From contig CAVPDC010000012.1 of the NCBI GenBank assembly GCA_963702595.1, forward strand, positions 1-64,000: 64,000 nt of DNA, given 5' to 3'. Source of the DNA: JALORV01 sp963702595. GTDB lineage: Bacteria; Pseudomonadota; Gammaproteobacteria; Burkholderiales; Burkholderiaceae_F. Positions 1 to 9,661 of the stretch are shown here, piece by piece (the first letter of the stretch is position 1; each line of letters begins with the position of its first letter). The position numbers and the translations under genes were made by a program. A model generated the notes under the pieces. The model was not told where the DNA came from. It saw nothing but the letters and a program-made list of their open reading frames with translations, and searched no databases.

Positions 1-32
1 CCCCGAAGCCGTCATTGCGGCTGTTTCCGATC

Positions 33-902
33 TCAGGGCATCAGCAGCGCCGGATACCGCTTTGCACGCAATTCCTCGATGACCGCATCGGAGAGCTTCC
101 ATCTGTCTCCGCCGATTCGCGCGATCAGCTCGGTCCAGACGCGCTCGAATGCCTGGATAGCATCCGCATCGCTCCAGCGCACGCTCGCCGGCAGCATGGG
201 CGCGACGTCTTCGGTGAGGCTTCGCGTCAACTTCTCCAGCATGCGCTGCTCGGCCATCGCTCGCGTGATCGGCTTGCCCTCCAAGGCAAGGTAGTAGTCA
301 AAGCAGGCGATGACCTTCTCCGGAGCCAGGGGCAGCTGTTCGAGTCCCTGGTGCAGATCGAACAGGTCACGGTTCCTGCGCCGCTGCAGCAGTGCGCGCA
401 GCTTCGTGCCGAACAGTTCCTCGGGCTCGAAGGAGGCGATCTGCGCCGTTCCGCGGTACCAGTCGTTTTCCACGGCGAACGGATAGCGTCGAACTCCAAG
501 CAAGCTCGCGTGCTCCCGAGTGTTGATCTCGACCTTCAGCTTGAGCGTCGCCTGCGCATCTATCTCGGGCGTGAACTTGAACACCAGGTGCATCGAGTGC
601 CCGGCCTGCTCCCGGCTGCATTTCCCGAGCCACGACAGCGCCGCGCGAATCGCGTCGACCGTGCCACCGATAGGCTCGGGATGCGCCTGGACCAGATCGA
701 TATCCTCCGAGTAGCGCAGCGGTTGCTTGAAGAGCAGCTTGTGGATCGCCGTACCACCGCGGAATGCGATCTTCCCTGCCAACGCCGGCGCATTGAACAG
801 ATCGCACAGGGCGCGACAGATGATCAGGTCCTGCTCGACCTGCCGCAGGTCCGGCCAAGGCGCTTTCGTAATCCACCCTTGCAGGAAGGCGGTGGGAATC
901 AC
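33..902 (-). CDS. AbiEii/AbiGii-type nucleotidyltransferase toxin
   Basis: A 289-residue protein of the AbiEii (type IV toxin) nucleotidyltransferase family. The core is visible at residues 48-71: FRGGTAIHKLL followed by SEDIDLV, with the GG of the nucleotide-binding turn and the metal-binding Asp pair (D67, D69). A later VEIN strand and the KLRAL-x-RRNRDLFDL stretch match the remaining family motifs. Family members transfer nucleotides to RNA and arrest growth, which protects populations from phage. It starts at a GTG that overlaps the stop of the upstream gene by four bases (GTGA), so the two are translationally coupled, antitoxin first, as is usual for AbiE. The target here is unknown. The family call is firm and the abortive-infection role is inferred. 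Confidence 0.88.
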   Translation of the reverse strand: MIPTAFLQGWITKAPWPDLRQVEQDLIICRALCDLFNAPALAGKIAFRGGTAIHKLLFKQPLRYSEDIDLVQAHPEPIGGTVDAIRAALSWLGKCSREQAGHSMHLVFKFTPEIDAQATLKLKVEINTREHASLLGVRRYPFAVENDWYRGTAQIASFEPEELFGTKLRALLQRRRNRDLFDLHQGLEQLPLAPEKVIACFDYYLALEGKPITRAMAEQRMLEKLTRSLTEDVAPMLPASVRWSDADAIQAFERVWTELIARIGGDRWKLSDAVIEELRAKRYPALLMP

Positions 903-1717
903 TCTGCGATCTCCACCGCTTCATTGATCAGGAGCCTCCACCTTGGATTTCGCTCACTAGCCTGCGCCAAAGCCTTCACGAGCGGCCTGACGGCCGGATC
1001 GAGCGGCAGTGCCGTCCTGGCACGCTTCACGAACCCTTGCAGCGCGTCGGCCTGGCGCGCGTGTCCCGCCAGATCGAGCAGGTAGCCAAGCCGACGGACT
1101 GCCGAGTTCTCGTAGGCGCCGGCCGCCTTCTGCAGCAAGCGCGGGCTGGCCTTGGCGCCGATATCCTTGACGATCTGCGCAACGCCGCTGATGCCAGCTG
1201 CCTTGTGAAAGTAGCGCACGCAATCGAGCAGCGTCAGCTCGACGCCAGCCACCGTGGCGAAGCCGGCGTCGCTCTTCATCTCGTCGACGAACGACTCTTG
1301 ATTGACCTGTCTGAATGCGTCCGGACCCTGATAAAGGAACTGCAGGCGATGGCGACCCAGATCGAAGTCCCGCAACTGCCTCGGGACGACGAGTTGGAAG
1401 ACCATGCTGGCCTGGTGCGAGGCGCCGTGGAACGCCGCCGCACGCAGCAGCGAGACTCGGTAGTCGATCCCCTGATGCTTCATCAGCGGGTCGATCCATT
1501 TCACGGGGTCCGGCGCGCCGGCGACCTGATCCTCAGGGCGCAGGATGAGATAGAAGCCGTGCCTGGGGTTCGCCAGGCGGCGCTTGTTGATCCCGCGCGT
1601 GATCGCCGCCGCCAGTGCCGACGGCTTCAGGCCAAGCGCAGCGGCTACGTCATCCCGTGAGAAGTAGGCTCGTCCGCGGGCAAGCAGATCGTCGAGGAAG
1701 GACTCAAGGGAAGCCAT
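899..1717 (-). CDS. AbiEi-type antitoxin / autorepressor
   Basis: A 272-residue partner of the AbiEii toxin. The N-terminus (about residues 1-60) reads as a winged helix: an FSRDDVAAALG helix, then SALAAAITRGINKRRL, then NPRHGFYLI. The remainder resembles the AbiEi C-terminal antitoxin domain, including a VELTLLDCVRYFHKAAG-like stretch. AbiEi proteins repress their own promoter by binding inverted repeats and neutralise AbiEii. An inverted repeat is present just upstream (see 1723-1765). The start is an ATG six bases beyond a candidate -10 box, so the mRNA may be nearly leaderless. It lies directly behind guaA in the same orientation but has its own promoter. The exact AbiEi subfamily cannot be settled by eye. 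Confidence 0.82.
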   Translation of the reverse strand: MASLESFLDDLLARGRAYFSRDDVAAALGLKPSALAAAITRGINKRRLANPRHGFYLILRPEDQVAGAPDPVKWIDPLMKHQGIDYRVSLLRAAAFHGASHQASMVFQLVVPRQLRDFDLGRHRLQFLYQGPDAFRQVNQESFVDEMKSDAGFATVAGVELTLLDCVRYFHKAAGISGVAQIVKDIGAKASPRLLQKAAGAYENSAVRRLGYLLDLAGHARQADALQGFVKRARTALPLDPAVRPLVKALAQASERNPRWRLLINEAVEIAE

Positions 1718-1722
1718 GCCGA

Positions 1723-1765
1723 AACATACGCAAAACTAGACGAAATATCAAGCTTTTTGCATATG
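1723..1765 (-). promoter_or_regulatory. AbiE promoter with flanking inverted-repeat operator
   Basis: On the minus strand TTGATA (1746-1751) and TATGTT (1723-1728) are 17 bases apart, a fair sigma-70 promoter. Two arms that match in 10 of 11 positions as an inverted repeat (CATATGCAAAA at 1755-1765 and TTTTGCGTATG at 1725-1735) flank it with a 19-base spacer. One arm overlaps the -10 box and the other abuts the -35 box. This is what an autorepressor such as AbiEi would bind. The arrangement is seen directly; the function is inferred. Confidence 0.6.
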
Positions 1766-1772
1766 ATTTGGG

Positions 1773-3338
<1,566 letters not shown>

Positions 3339-3447
3339 AGGACGCGGCCGCCAGGCAGCGGCGCAAGTTCAGGGGAATAGGAAAAGCTGCGGCGGCCCGC
3401 GAGTGGCGAACCGGCGGGCAGCGAGGTGATCGTCATGGCGCCGGCTC

Positions 3448-4911
3448 TCAGGTCTCGAGCCGGTAGTTGGGTGCTTCCTTGGTGATGCGCACGTCGTGAA
3501 CGTGTGATTCGCGCATGCCGGCGGCCGTGATCTCGACGAACTCGGCCTTGGTCCTCATCTCGTCGATCGTTCCGCAGCCGCAGTAGCCCATGCTGGAGCG
3601 CAGTCCGCCCGTGAGCTGGTAAATGATCGCGAGCACGCTGCCCTTGTAAGGCACCATGCCTTCAATGCCCTCGGGGACGAACTTGTCGACGTTGGCGTCG
3701 TTGTCCTGGAAATAGCGCTCGGCCGAACCCTCGGTCATCGCTCCCAGGCTGCCCATGCCGCGATAGCTCTTGTAAGAACGCCCCTGGAACAGTATGACCT
3801 CGCCTGGCGCTTCTTCGGTCCCGGCGAACATGCCGCCCATCATCACGGCATACGCCCCAGCGGCGAGCGCCTTGGAAACATCGCCCGAGAAACGTACGCC
3901 GCCGTCGGCGATCAACGGGATCCCGGTGCCCTCCAGCGCCTTGGCAACGTTGGCTACTGCGGTGATCTGCGGCACCCCAACCCCGGCGACGATGCGGGTC
4001 GTGCAGATCGAGCCTGGACCGATGCCGACCTTGATGCCATCGGCGCCGGCATCGGCCAGTGCCTTTGCCGCCGCGGCCGTGGCGATATTGCCGCCGACCA
4101 CGTCCACGTGCGGGAAATTCTTCTTAACCCAGCGCACCCGGTCGATCACGCCCTGGTGATGACCGTGGGCCGTGTCGACGATGAGTACATCGACACCGGC
4201 CTTGACCATCAATTCGGCGCGTTCCTCGGAATCTGTTCCGGTGCTGATAGCGCCGCCGACGCGCAGCTTGCCCTGCACGTCCTTGGCCGCGCTCGGATGC
4301 TCGGTGGCCTTGGTGATGTCCTTCACCGTCACGAGTCCGAGCAGTTCATCGGCCTCGTTGATGACCAGGACGCGTTCGAGGCGGTGCTTGTGCATCAGCG
4401 ACTTCGCCTCGTCCAGAGTTGCACCCTCACGCACGGTCACCAGCCGCGCGCGCGGCGTCATGATCTCGCGGATTGGTGCGTCGAGCCGCGTCTCGAAGCG
4501 CAGGTCCCGGTTTGTCACGATGCCGACGATCCGCTTGCCGTCTACAACCGGGAGGCCGGAAATCTTGTGAGTCCGCTGCAGCTCGATCGCATCACGCACC
4601 GCCATGTCCCGCGTCAGGGTGATCGGATCACGCAAGACACCGGCTTCGTGGCGCTTGACCTTCAGCACCTCTGCCGCCTGAGCCTTCGGCGAGAAGTTCT
4701 TGTGGATGATCCCGATACCGCCTTCTTGGGCCAGCGCGATCGCCAGCTGGGCTTCCGTCACCGTGTCCATCGCGGCGGCGACGAGCGGGATGTTCAACGG
4801 GATGTTGCGGGAGAGCTTTGTGGAGAGCTGAACGTCGCGGGGAAGGACCGCCGAGTGGGCGGGGACGAGCAGCACGTCATCGAATGTCAGCGCCTTCTGA
4901 ACCAACCGCAT
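3448..4911 (-). CDS. guaB: Inosine-5'-monophosphate dehydrogenase
   Basis: Oxidises IMP to XMP with NAD+, the committed step to GMP. I chose the ATG that gives MRLVQKALTFDDVLLVP, 487 residues, because it has GAGG eight bases upstream and matches the family start. A 44-residue in-frame upstream extension has no family character. Two CBS domains sit in the usual insertion (about residues 95-210). The catalytic loop GSICTTR carries the active-site Cys, and the mobile flap region contains MGSLGAMTEGSAERYF. The next gene downstream, guaA, consumes its product. The divergent DUF4124 gene starts 153 bases away. Confidence 0.97.
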   Translation of the reverse strand: MRLVQKALTFDDVLLVPAHSAVLPRDVQLSTKLSRNIPLNIPLVAAAMDTVTEAQLAIALAQEGGIGIIHKNFSPKAQAAEVLKVKRHEAGVLRDPITLTRDMAVRDAIELQRTHKISGLPVVDGKRIVGIVTNRDLRFETRLDAPIREIMTPRARLVTVREGATLDEAKSLMHKHRLERVLVINEADELLGLVTVKDITKATEHPSAAKDVQGKLRVGGAISTGTDSEERAELMVKAGVDVLIVDTAHGHHQGVIDRVRWVKKNFPHVDVVGGNIATAAAAKALADAGADGIKVGIGPGSICTTRIVAGVGVPQITAVANVAKALEGTGIPLIADGGVRFSGDVSKALAAGAYAVMMGGMFAGTEEAPGEVILFQGRSYKSYRGMGSLGAMTEGSAERYFQDNDANVDKFVPEGIEGMVPYKGSVLAIIYQLTGGLRSSMGYCGCGTIDEMRTKAEFVEITAAGMRESHVHDVRITKEAPNYRLET

Positions 4912-4935
4912 AGGTGCCTCATGACGCAAAAGCGG

Positions 4936-4941
4936 AGTATA
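4936..4941 (-). promoter_or_regulatory. guaB: Candidate -10 box of guaB
   Basis: TATACT on the minus strand, about 25 bases ahead of the guaB ATG, would give a short leader. I do not see a good -35 box at the right distance, so this is tentative. Confidence 0.3.
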
Positions 4942-5064
4942 CCGGGCCGCTCCTGAAGGCTCTGGTTGACCGGGTCTTAGCTTGAAGTGGGGGTGAGTTT
5001 CCCCCTCATTCAACTTGCTCCCGTGGCAAAGGCCGTTGGACAATTCCTAAGCTGAGGAGGAATT

Positions 5065-5616
5065 ATGGTGCTTCGGAAGTCGCCGTATCGCGTATGGACA
5101 TCGCTCGCTTTAGCGGCGTTCGTCGTCTTCACGTCCTCCCCGGCGGCGGCGCAATGGGCGTGGAAGGACGACAACGGGCGAACCGTGTATTCCGATCGCC
5201 CGCCCCCGGCCACCGTGAATACGGATCGCATCGTTCGTCAGCCACCGAACAAGCAGACGGTGCTGCCGACCCCGGCGCCGGGCGCCGACACGGCACCGCG
5301 GCCGGCGACGGATGCCAAAGGCGGGACGCCCGCTTCGACTGCGACGGCGCCGAAAAGCCTGGCTGAACAGGAAATGGAGTTCCGCAAGCGCCAGCAAGAA
5401 CGGGCTGACGCAGAGAAGAAAGCGCAGGACGAGCAGACCAAGCTTGCCGCGAAAGCCGCCGACTGCGAGCGCGCGAAGGGTTACCTGCGCGCTGTCGAGG
5501 GCGGCGAGCGCATCACCCGTACCGACGCCGCGGGCAACCGCGAATACCTGGACGACGCACAGCGAGCCGCCGAGGCTGAGCGCACCCGCAAACTCGTCCA
5601 GTCGACTTGTAACTAG
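5065..5616 (+). CDS. Secreted DUF4124 domain protein
   Basis: A 183-residue exported protein of unknown function. Residues 1-29 form a signal peptide (KSPYR, then a hydrophobic LALAAFVVF core, then an AAAQ cleavage site). A DUF4124 domain follows at once (WAWKDDNGRTVYSDRPPP). After a Pro/Ala linker, residues 110-150 are a charged, probably helical stretch rich in Glu, Lys and Gln. The C-terminus contains a CERAKGYLRAVEGG segment often seen in these small periplasmic proteins. The Shine-Dalgarno is very strong (GAGGAGG a few bases before ATG). It is divergent from guaB, and its stop lies two bases from that of rnfH. Confidence 0.85.
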   Translation: MVLRKSPYRVWTSLALAAFVVFTSSPAAAQWAWKDDNGRTVYSDRPPPATVNTDRIVRQPPNKQTVLPTPAPGADTAPRPATDAKGGTPASTATAPKSLAEQEMEFRKRQQERADAEKKAQDEQTKLAAKAADCERAKGYLRAVEGGERITRTDAAGNREYLDDAQRAAEAERTRKLVQSTCN

Positions 5617-5618
5617 CC

Positions 5619-5903
5619 TTACTCGCGGCGCCGACGGCGCACATCGGCCCGTATCCTGCGCGCCTCCTTCGGATCGACCGTCAGCGGCCGATAGACCTCG
5701 ATCCGATCGCCCTCGCGCACGACAGCATCGAGCCTCGCGACCCGGTTCCAGACGCCCACATCCAGCGCGCCGCCGCGCAACTCCGGCTCGAGCGACAGCA
5801 GGCCGGATGCCTCGATCGCCTCTTTGAGAGTGGCGCCAGGAGCGACCTCGACCTGCAATACGTGCAGGGCGTCCGGCAACGCGTACACGACCGTGACGAT
5901 CAC
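5619..5903 (-). CDS. rnfH: RnfH family ubiquitin-fold protein
   Basis: A 94-residue beta-grasp protein of the RnfH/UPF0125 family. The family pattern is visible: VYALPDALHVLQVEV, then GATLKEAIEASGLL, then VGVWNRVARLDAVVREGDRIEVYRPLTVDPKEARR. The C-terminal tail is Arg-rich. Its biochemical role is unknown; it is named for its proximity to rnf genes in other bacteria. It begins at a GTG that overlaps the ratA stop (GTGA). The ratA-rnfH pairing is conserved in many Proteobacteria. Confidence 0.9.
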   Translation of the reverse strand: MIVTVVYALPDALHVLQVEVAPGATLKEAIEASGLLSLEPELRGGALDVGVWNRVARLDAVVREGDRIEVYRPLTVDPKEARRIRADVRRRRRE

Positions 5904-6340
5904 TCGCTAGGCCCGTAGATCTGTTCAGCGCGCTGCACGAATGAGTCGATCATCGAACTCGCGATAAGGTCGAACACGGGCGCGACGGCGCGACCGAGAA
6001 TCCCGTTGACAAACTCGTAGCGCAGACTGAGCTGCACCTTGCAGGCACCCGGCCTCAGCGCGTGAAAGTGCCACAGCCCTTCGAGCGTACGAAATGGTCC
6101 ATCGACCAGTTGCATGCGGATCTGCTCCGGATACCGCAACTGGTTGCGCGTCGTGAACCGGCTGCGGATGCCACGGAAGTCGATCTCCACACTCGCGTCG
6201 AGCCCTCCGCCGTGTTCGGGCACAGTGCGCGATCCGCTGCACCATGGCAGGAAGCGCGGGTACTGCTCGACGTCGGCGACGAGATCGAACATCTGCTCGG
6301 CGCTGTAGTGGACCAGAACGGACCGTTCGACGTGCGGCAT
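5900..6340 (-). CDS. ratA: RatA / COQ10-type START-fold protein
   Basis: A 146-residue single-domain START-like protein. I chose the ATG giving MPHVERSVLVHYSAEQMFDLVADVEQYPRFLPWC, which is the family N-terminus; the 24 residues upstream in frame are not conserved. In E. coli, RatA has been described as a toxin that blocks 70S assembly. The wider family, including mitochondrial COQ10, binds ubiquinone, and that chaperone role is the safer reading here. It is the first gene of a two-gene unit with rnfH and starts 52 bases from the divergent smpB. Confidence 0.9.
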   Translation of the reverse strand: MPHVERSVLVHYSAEQMFDLVADVEQYPRFLPWCSGSRTVPEHGGGLDASVEIDFRGIRSRFTTRNQLRYPEQIRMQLVDGPFRTLEGLWHFHALRPGACKVQLSLRYEFVNGILGRAVAPVFDLIASSMIDSFVQRAEQIYGPSE

Positions 6341-6392
6341 GGCGGGTGGGATATAAACGCGGATTCTATTCACCTCGCGCAGGCGACTTGCC

Positions 6393-6842
6393 GTGGCGAT
6401 CGTCCAGAACAAGAAAGCTCAGCACGACTTCTTCATCGAGGACCGGTACGAAGCCGGGCTCGTCCTCGAGGGATGGGAGGTGAAGTCGATCCGCGCCGGC
6501 CGCGCGCAGTTGAACGAAGCCTACGTCGTCATCCGCGAAGGCGAACTCTATCTTTTGAACTCGCATATCAGTCCGCTGCCGACCGCGTCCACCCACATCA
6601 CGCCGGACCCGACGCGAACACGCAAGCTGCTACTGAAGGCCGAGGAGATCCGCAAGCTGATCGGCAAGGTCGAGCGCGCAGGCTACGCATTGGTGCCGCT
6701 CGACCTGCACTTCAGCAAGGGCCGCATCAAGCTCGAAGTCGGACTGGCAAAGGGCAAGCGCCAGTTCGAGAAACGGGCCGACCAGCAGGACAAGGACTGG
6801 AAGCGCGAACAGAACAGGCTGCTCAAGAAGCGCAGCCAGTAG
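6393..6842 (+). CDS. smpB: SsrA-binding protein SmpB
   Basis: Binds tmRNA and delivers it to stalled ribosomes for trans-translation. At 149 residues it has the family length. The OB-fold starts with NKKAQHDFFIEDRYEAGLVLEGWEVKSIRAG. The central motif is LLLKAEEIRKL, and the basic tail KDWKREQNRLLKK forms the helix that enters the decoding site. The start codon is GTG; no ATG nearby would keep the conserved N-terminus. It is divergent from ratA. No tmRNA gene was seen next to it. Confidence 0.97.
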   Translation: MAIVQNKKAQHDFFIEDRYEAGLVLEGWEVKSIRAGRAQLNEAYVVIREGELYLLNSHISPLPTASTHITPDPTRTRKLLLKAEEIRKLIGKVERAGYALVPLDLHFSKGRIKLEVGLAKGKRQFEKRADQQDKDWKREQNRLLKKRSQ

Positions 6843-6974
6843 CGCGCCCGAAGCGGCCGGCGCCAGGTCCGGTCCGGCGGAGAAGTCGCATCAACGGCCG
6901 CGGCTGTTCCGTCTTGACCCTCGACGAGACGCCGACGAACCGCGGTGCGACCATCTGCGGAACTGCGGTTCCCG

Positions 6975-7595
6975 CTAATGCAGCCACTTCGCCTGTCGCG
7001 CCAGTTTCTGCATCTCTGAGAAGGTCGGCGCGCCCTGCCGACGTGCTTCCGGCAGCAGGCGCGCCATCAGCAGCGCGGTCGCAAATGCGTCGGACGCGGC
7101 GCTGTGCCGGACCGCGACCGGTATGCCGTAGTGGCCGAGCCATTCGTCGAGCGACCTGAGGTTCACTTTCGGCTCGAGCGCCGGAGCAAGCTCCGCCAGA
7201 TCGAGCCAGGGGTTGTCGAACGGCTGGTTCACATAGTGCTTTGTGACGCGCGCGAGAAAGGCGCGATCGAATGGTGCATGAAACGCCAGCATCGGGGCAC
7301 GGCCAACGTAGTCCAGGAATGCGCGGAGGGCATGCGGCGGATCCGTGCCGTTCAGTTGCGCCTGCGCCCCGACCCCATGAACCAGGATGTTCTCGCGCGA
7401 GCTCGCGTTCGCCTGCTTGACGATGATCTCGAGACTGTCGCCTGGCACGACGTGCCCATCGACGATGGCCACCGCGCCGATCGAGATCAGCGCGTCGTTG
7501 GCCACGTCCATGCCGCCGGTCTCGACGTCAACCACGACCCAGCGGTGGTGGTCGGACCCCCGCGCGCCCCGCCGCAGCCAGTCGAGGATTCCCAT
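6975..7595 (-). CDS. DnaQ-like DEDDh 3'-5' exonuclease
   Basis: A 206-residue exonuclease-fold protein. Motif I is VVDVETGG (about residues 21-28), motif II lies in LAFHAPFDRAFL (about 103-114), and motif III with the catalytic His is RHSAASDA (about 163-170). This is the DEDDh pattern of the DNA polymerase III epsilon family. It lacks the C-terminal segment of replicative DnaQ that binds the polymerase, so a stand-alone nuclease or regulatory role is more likely. The start is the ATG in MGILDWLRRG, nine bases from the stop of the DUF294 gene. This pairing recurs in Proteobacteria, so the two proteins probably act together. Confidence 0.85.
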   Translation of the reverse strand: MGILDWLRRGARGSDHHRWVVVDVETGGMDVANDALISIGAVAIVDGHVVPGDSLEIIVKQANASSRENILVHGVGAQAQLNGTDPPHALRAFLDYVGRAPMLAFHAPFDRAFLARVTKHYVNQPFDNPWLDLAELAPALEPKVNLRSLDEWLGHYGIPVAVRHSAASDAFATALLMARLLPEARRQGAPTFSEMQKLARQAKWLH

Positions 7596-7603
7596 TGGTG
7601 CCT

Positions 7604-9502
7604 TCAGCCCGGAAAGTCGAGCTCGAGGCGCTGCTGCACCTTGCGCGCCTGCCGGAACGCCTCGTTGATGATGCGGCGATCGAGTGCCGAAAGATCGCCG
7701 AGGGCGACTTCGTTTGGATTGTCCTCCGCGCCCGCGTAGGCCTGCGCACGTCGATGCTGCGCACGCAGGCGCATCAGCTGGAAGTACTCGAACGACGGCA
7801 CCCACGCGCGCACGTCGTCGTGCGGCAGGCGTCCGGCCTCGCTGAGCCGCAGCAGGCGTTCGGCGGTGTTCGTCTCGTGCAGTCCCGCCGCAAGCGCCCA
7901 GATGCGCGCCGCATCGACGAACGGGACGGTCCCGTGCATCTTCAGGTCGACGCGCGCCGAACCCCCCTCTCCAAATAGCGAATCGACGATGCCTCGCCCG
8001 GCCGGCGGCCGGTTGCGCAGCGCGTTGTCCGCCATCTGCTTGAGAAACCTCGGATTGCGCTGCGCCCGTGCCACGACGTCTTCGCGCAGGCCGTTGGCCA
8101 GGCCCGCATCTCCGAAAAGCGGACGGAAGTCGAAGAAGATGCTGGCGTTGAGCAATGCATCCGGATCGCCACGGTCGATCCAGCCCGAGAACAATGCATC
8201 CCAACCCGCATAGTCCAGGCACCACGCCGGGTTGCGCGCCATGATGTTGCCCTTGCACAGCGGAAAGCCGCAGGCCGCCAGCGCTTCGTTGCTCCAGTCG
8301 GCGAGCTCCAGCATTCGTTCCTTCCTGGCCTTGCCATCCACGAACAGGATGCCGTTGTCCTGGTCGGTCGCAATTGTCTGCTCGCCGCGCCCCTCACTGC
8401 CGAACGATAGCCAGCAGAAACTGCGGGGGTCGAGGCTGAAGCGTTGCGTGCCAATGGTCAGCAGGCGCACCGTCAACTGGTCGTTGAGGTGACTGATGAG
8501 TCGCGTCAGTTGCGCGGCGGACACGCCCTGCGCCACCAGGTGATGCGACAGCCGCCGCACGTCGGCCGCGGCGACCGCGAGCGAATCGACATCCTCCGCA
8601 CGCCGGATCGCGACCGCCAGCTGGCGCACGGTCAGCCGCTGCAGCGCGAACAGGTCGCGCTCCGAGACGACGCCGGCGACACGCTGCACGCCGCCTTCCC
8701 GGCGGACAATGGGAATGTGCCGGATGGAGTGCTCGGCCATCAGCAGCGTCGCATCGGCCGCCGTTTCGTCGGCATCGAGCGTCAAGACGTTTGCCGTCAT
8801 GACCTCGCGCACCGGCGTCGCCAGCGGCACCTCGGGCAGGATGACGCGGCCGATGAGGTCGGTGCGGGTCAGGATGCCCGTCACCTTCTCGCCGCCCTGA
8901 TGAGGCTCAACCACGAGCATCGATCCGACGTGGGCGGCATGCATGCGTCCGAAGGCTTCGCGCAATGGCGTATCGGGGGCGCAGGTCAAGGGCGGCCCGC
9001 GCATGAGCTCAGCCAGTGGTGTGGCCATCGTTCGCTCGGCCGACGCCTCCGAGGCGTAGGTCTGCTGCAACTGCTGGCGCGAAAGGTCGAGCAGCGCGCC
9101 GAGCCGGCGCTTGCAGAAGTCCAGGAACGGCGCGCTGCGCTGCGCGAGAACCATGAATCGCTCGCGCGGCAGCAGCAGGCAGAAGGTGTCGCCTAACGAG
9201 CGGTACGTCAGGGTCACGGGCCGTTCCGCCAGCAAGGCGCCCACCGGGAAACAGTCTCCGACGCCAGCTTCAAAAGCGATGCCCTTCTTGTCCGGTGCCT
9301 CGCCCTGCACCCGCCCCTGCTTGACGATCATGCAGTGAGTGGGCACCTTGCCGCTGGGAGCCAGCACGACTTCGTCAGGCGCGAAGTAGCCGATCTCGAC
9401 GCTCTCGATGATGAAGTCGAGGTCCTCGGCCGCCATGGCCGAGAACGGCATGTACGCGCGGAGGAGCTGCCTGAGTCCCGCGGCGATCGTCGGTGCTGCC
9501 AT
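7604..9502 (-). CDS. cNMP-binding / CBS-pair / DUF294 nucleotidyltransferase-like regulator
   Basis: A 632-residue multidomain protein. In order it has a cyclic-nucleotide-binding-like beta barrel (about 20-130), a pair of CBS domains (about 160-290), a DUF294 nucleotidyltransferase-like domain with the GSEGRGEQTIATDQDNG motif (about 370-390), and a C-terminal helical DUF294-associated domain (about 460-600). The GS and D-x-D pattern resembles the uridylyltransferase fold of GlnD. No substrate is established for this family, so ligand-controlled nucleotidyl transfer is an inference. A strong GAGGAG precedes the ATG. It is probably co-transcribed with the exonuclease gene nine bases downstream. 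Confidence 0.85.
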   Translation of the reverse strand: MAAPTIAAGLRQLLRAYMPFSAMAAEDLDFIIESVEIGYFAPDEVVLAPSGKVPTHCMIVKQGRVQGEAPDKKGIAFEAGVGDCFPVGALLAERPVTLTYRSLGDTFCLLLPRERFMVLAQRSAPFLDFCKRRLGALLDLSRQQLQQTYASEASAERTMATPLAELMRGPPLTCAPDTPLREAFGRMHAAHVGSMLVVEPHQGGEKVTGILTRTDLIGRVILPEVPLATPVREVMTANVLTLDADETAADATLLMAEHSIRHIPIVRREGGVQRVAGVVSERDLFALQRLTVRQLAVAIRRAEDVDSLAVAAADVRRLSHHLVAQGVSAAQLTRLISHLNDQLTVRLLTIGTQRFSLDPRSFCWLSFGSEGRGEQTIATDQDNGILFVDGKARKERMLELADWSNEALAACGFPLCKGNIMARNPAWCLDYAGWDALFSGWIDRGDPDALLNASIFFDFRPLFGDAGLANGLREDVVARAQRNPRFLKQMADNALRNRPPAGRGIVDSLFGEGGSARVDLKMHGTVPFVDAARIWALAAGLHETNTAERLLRLSEAGRLPHDDVRAWVPSFEYFQLMRLRAQHRRAQAYAGAEDNPNEVALGDLSALDRRIINEAFRQARKVQQRLELDFPG

Positions 9503-9540
9503 GCTTTCTCCTCAGAGGCCGCGGGCCGCCGATCGCCTGC

Positions 9541-9651
9541 TCACGCGTCCGTATCTTTTTGTTTCGGCGGTGGCGAACGATGCCGACGCCGCGCTCCAAG
9601 AATCATCCACACGGCGAGCACGAGGCCGACACCGGCGATCAGGAATTCCAC
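9541..9651 (-). CDS. Small single-pass membrane protein, 36 residues
   Basis: A short ORF from a GTG ten bases after the SPFH gene stop. The product begins MEFLIAGVGLVLAVWMIL, one hydrophobic helix, followed by a basic tail (GARRRHRSPPPKQK). The first half is a clear transmembrane segment and the tail follows the positive-inside rule, which gives an N-out, C-in topology. A weak AGGA lies ahead of the start. Because it follows the SPFH gene so closely it is probably translationally coupled to it, and may be a partner subunit. I do not recognise a named family. Confidence 0.5.
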   Translation of the reverse strand: MEFLIAGVGLVLAVWMILGARRRHRSPPPKQKDTDA

Positions 9652-9661
9652 GTCGATGGTC

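Noticed and set aside
4980..5064. Second promoter, for the DUF4124 gene
   Set aside because: TTGACC at 4966-4971 has no acceptable -10 box 16-18 bases downstream.
6843..6974. tmRNA or another small RNA beside smpB
   Set aside because: The 132 bases show no tRNA-like acceptor end or tag ORF. I found no tRNA or rRNA gene anywhere in the window.
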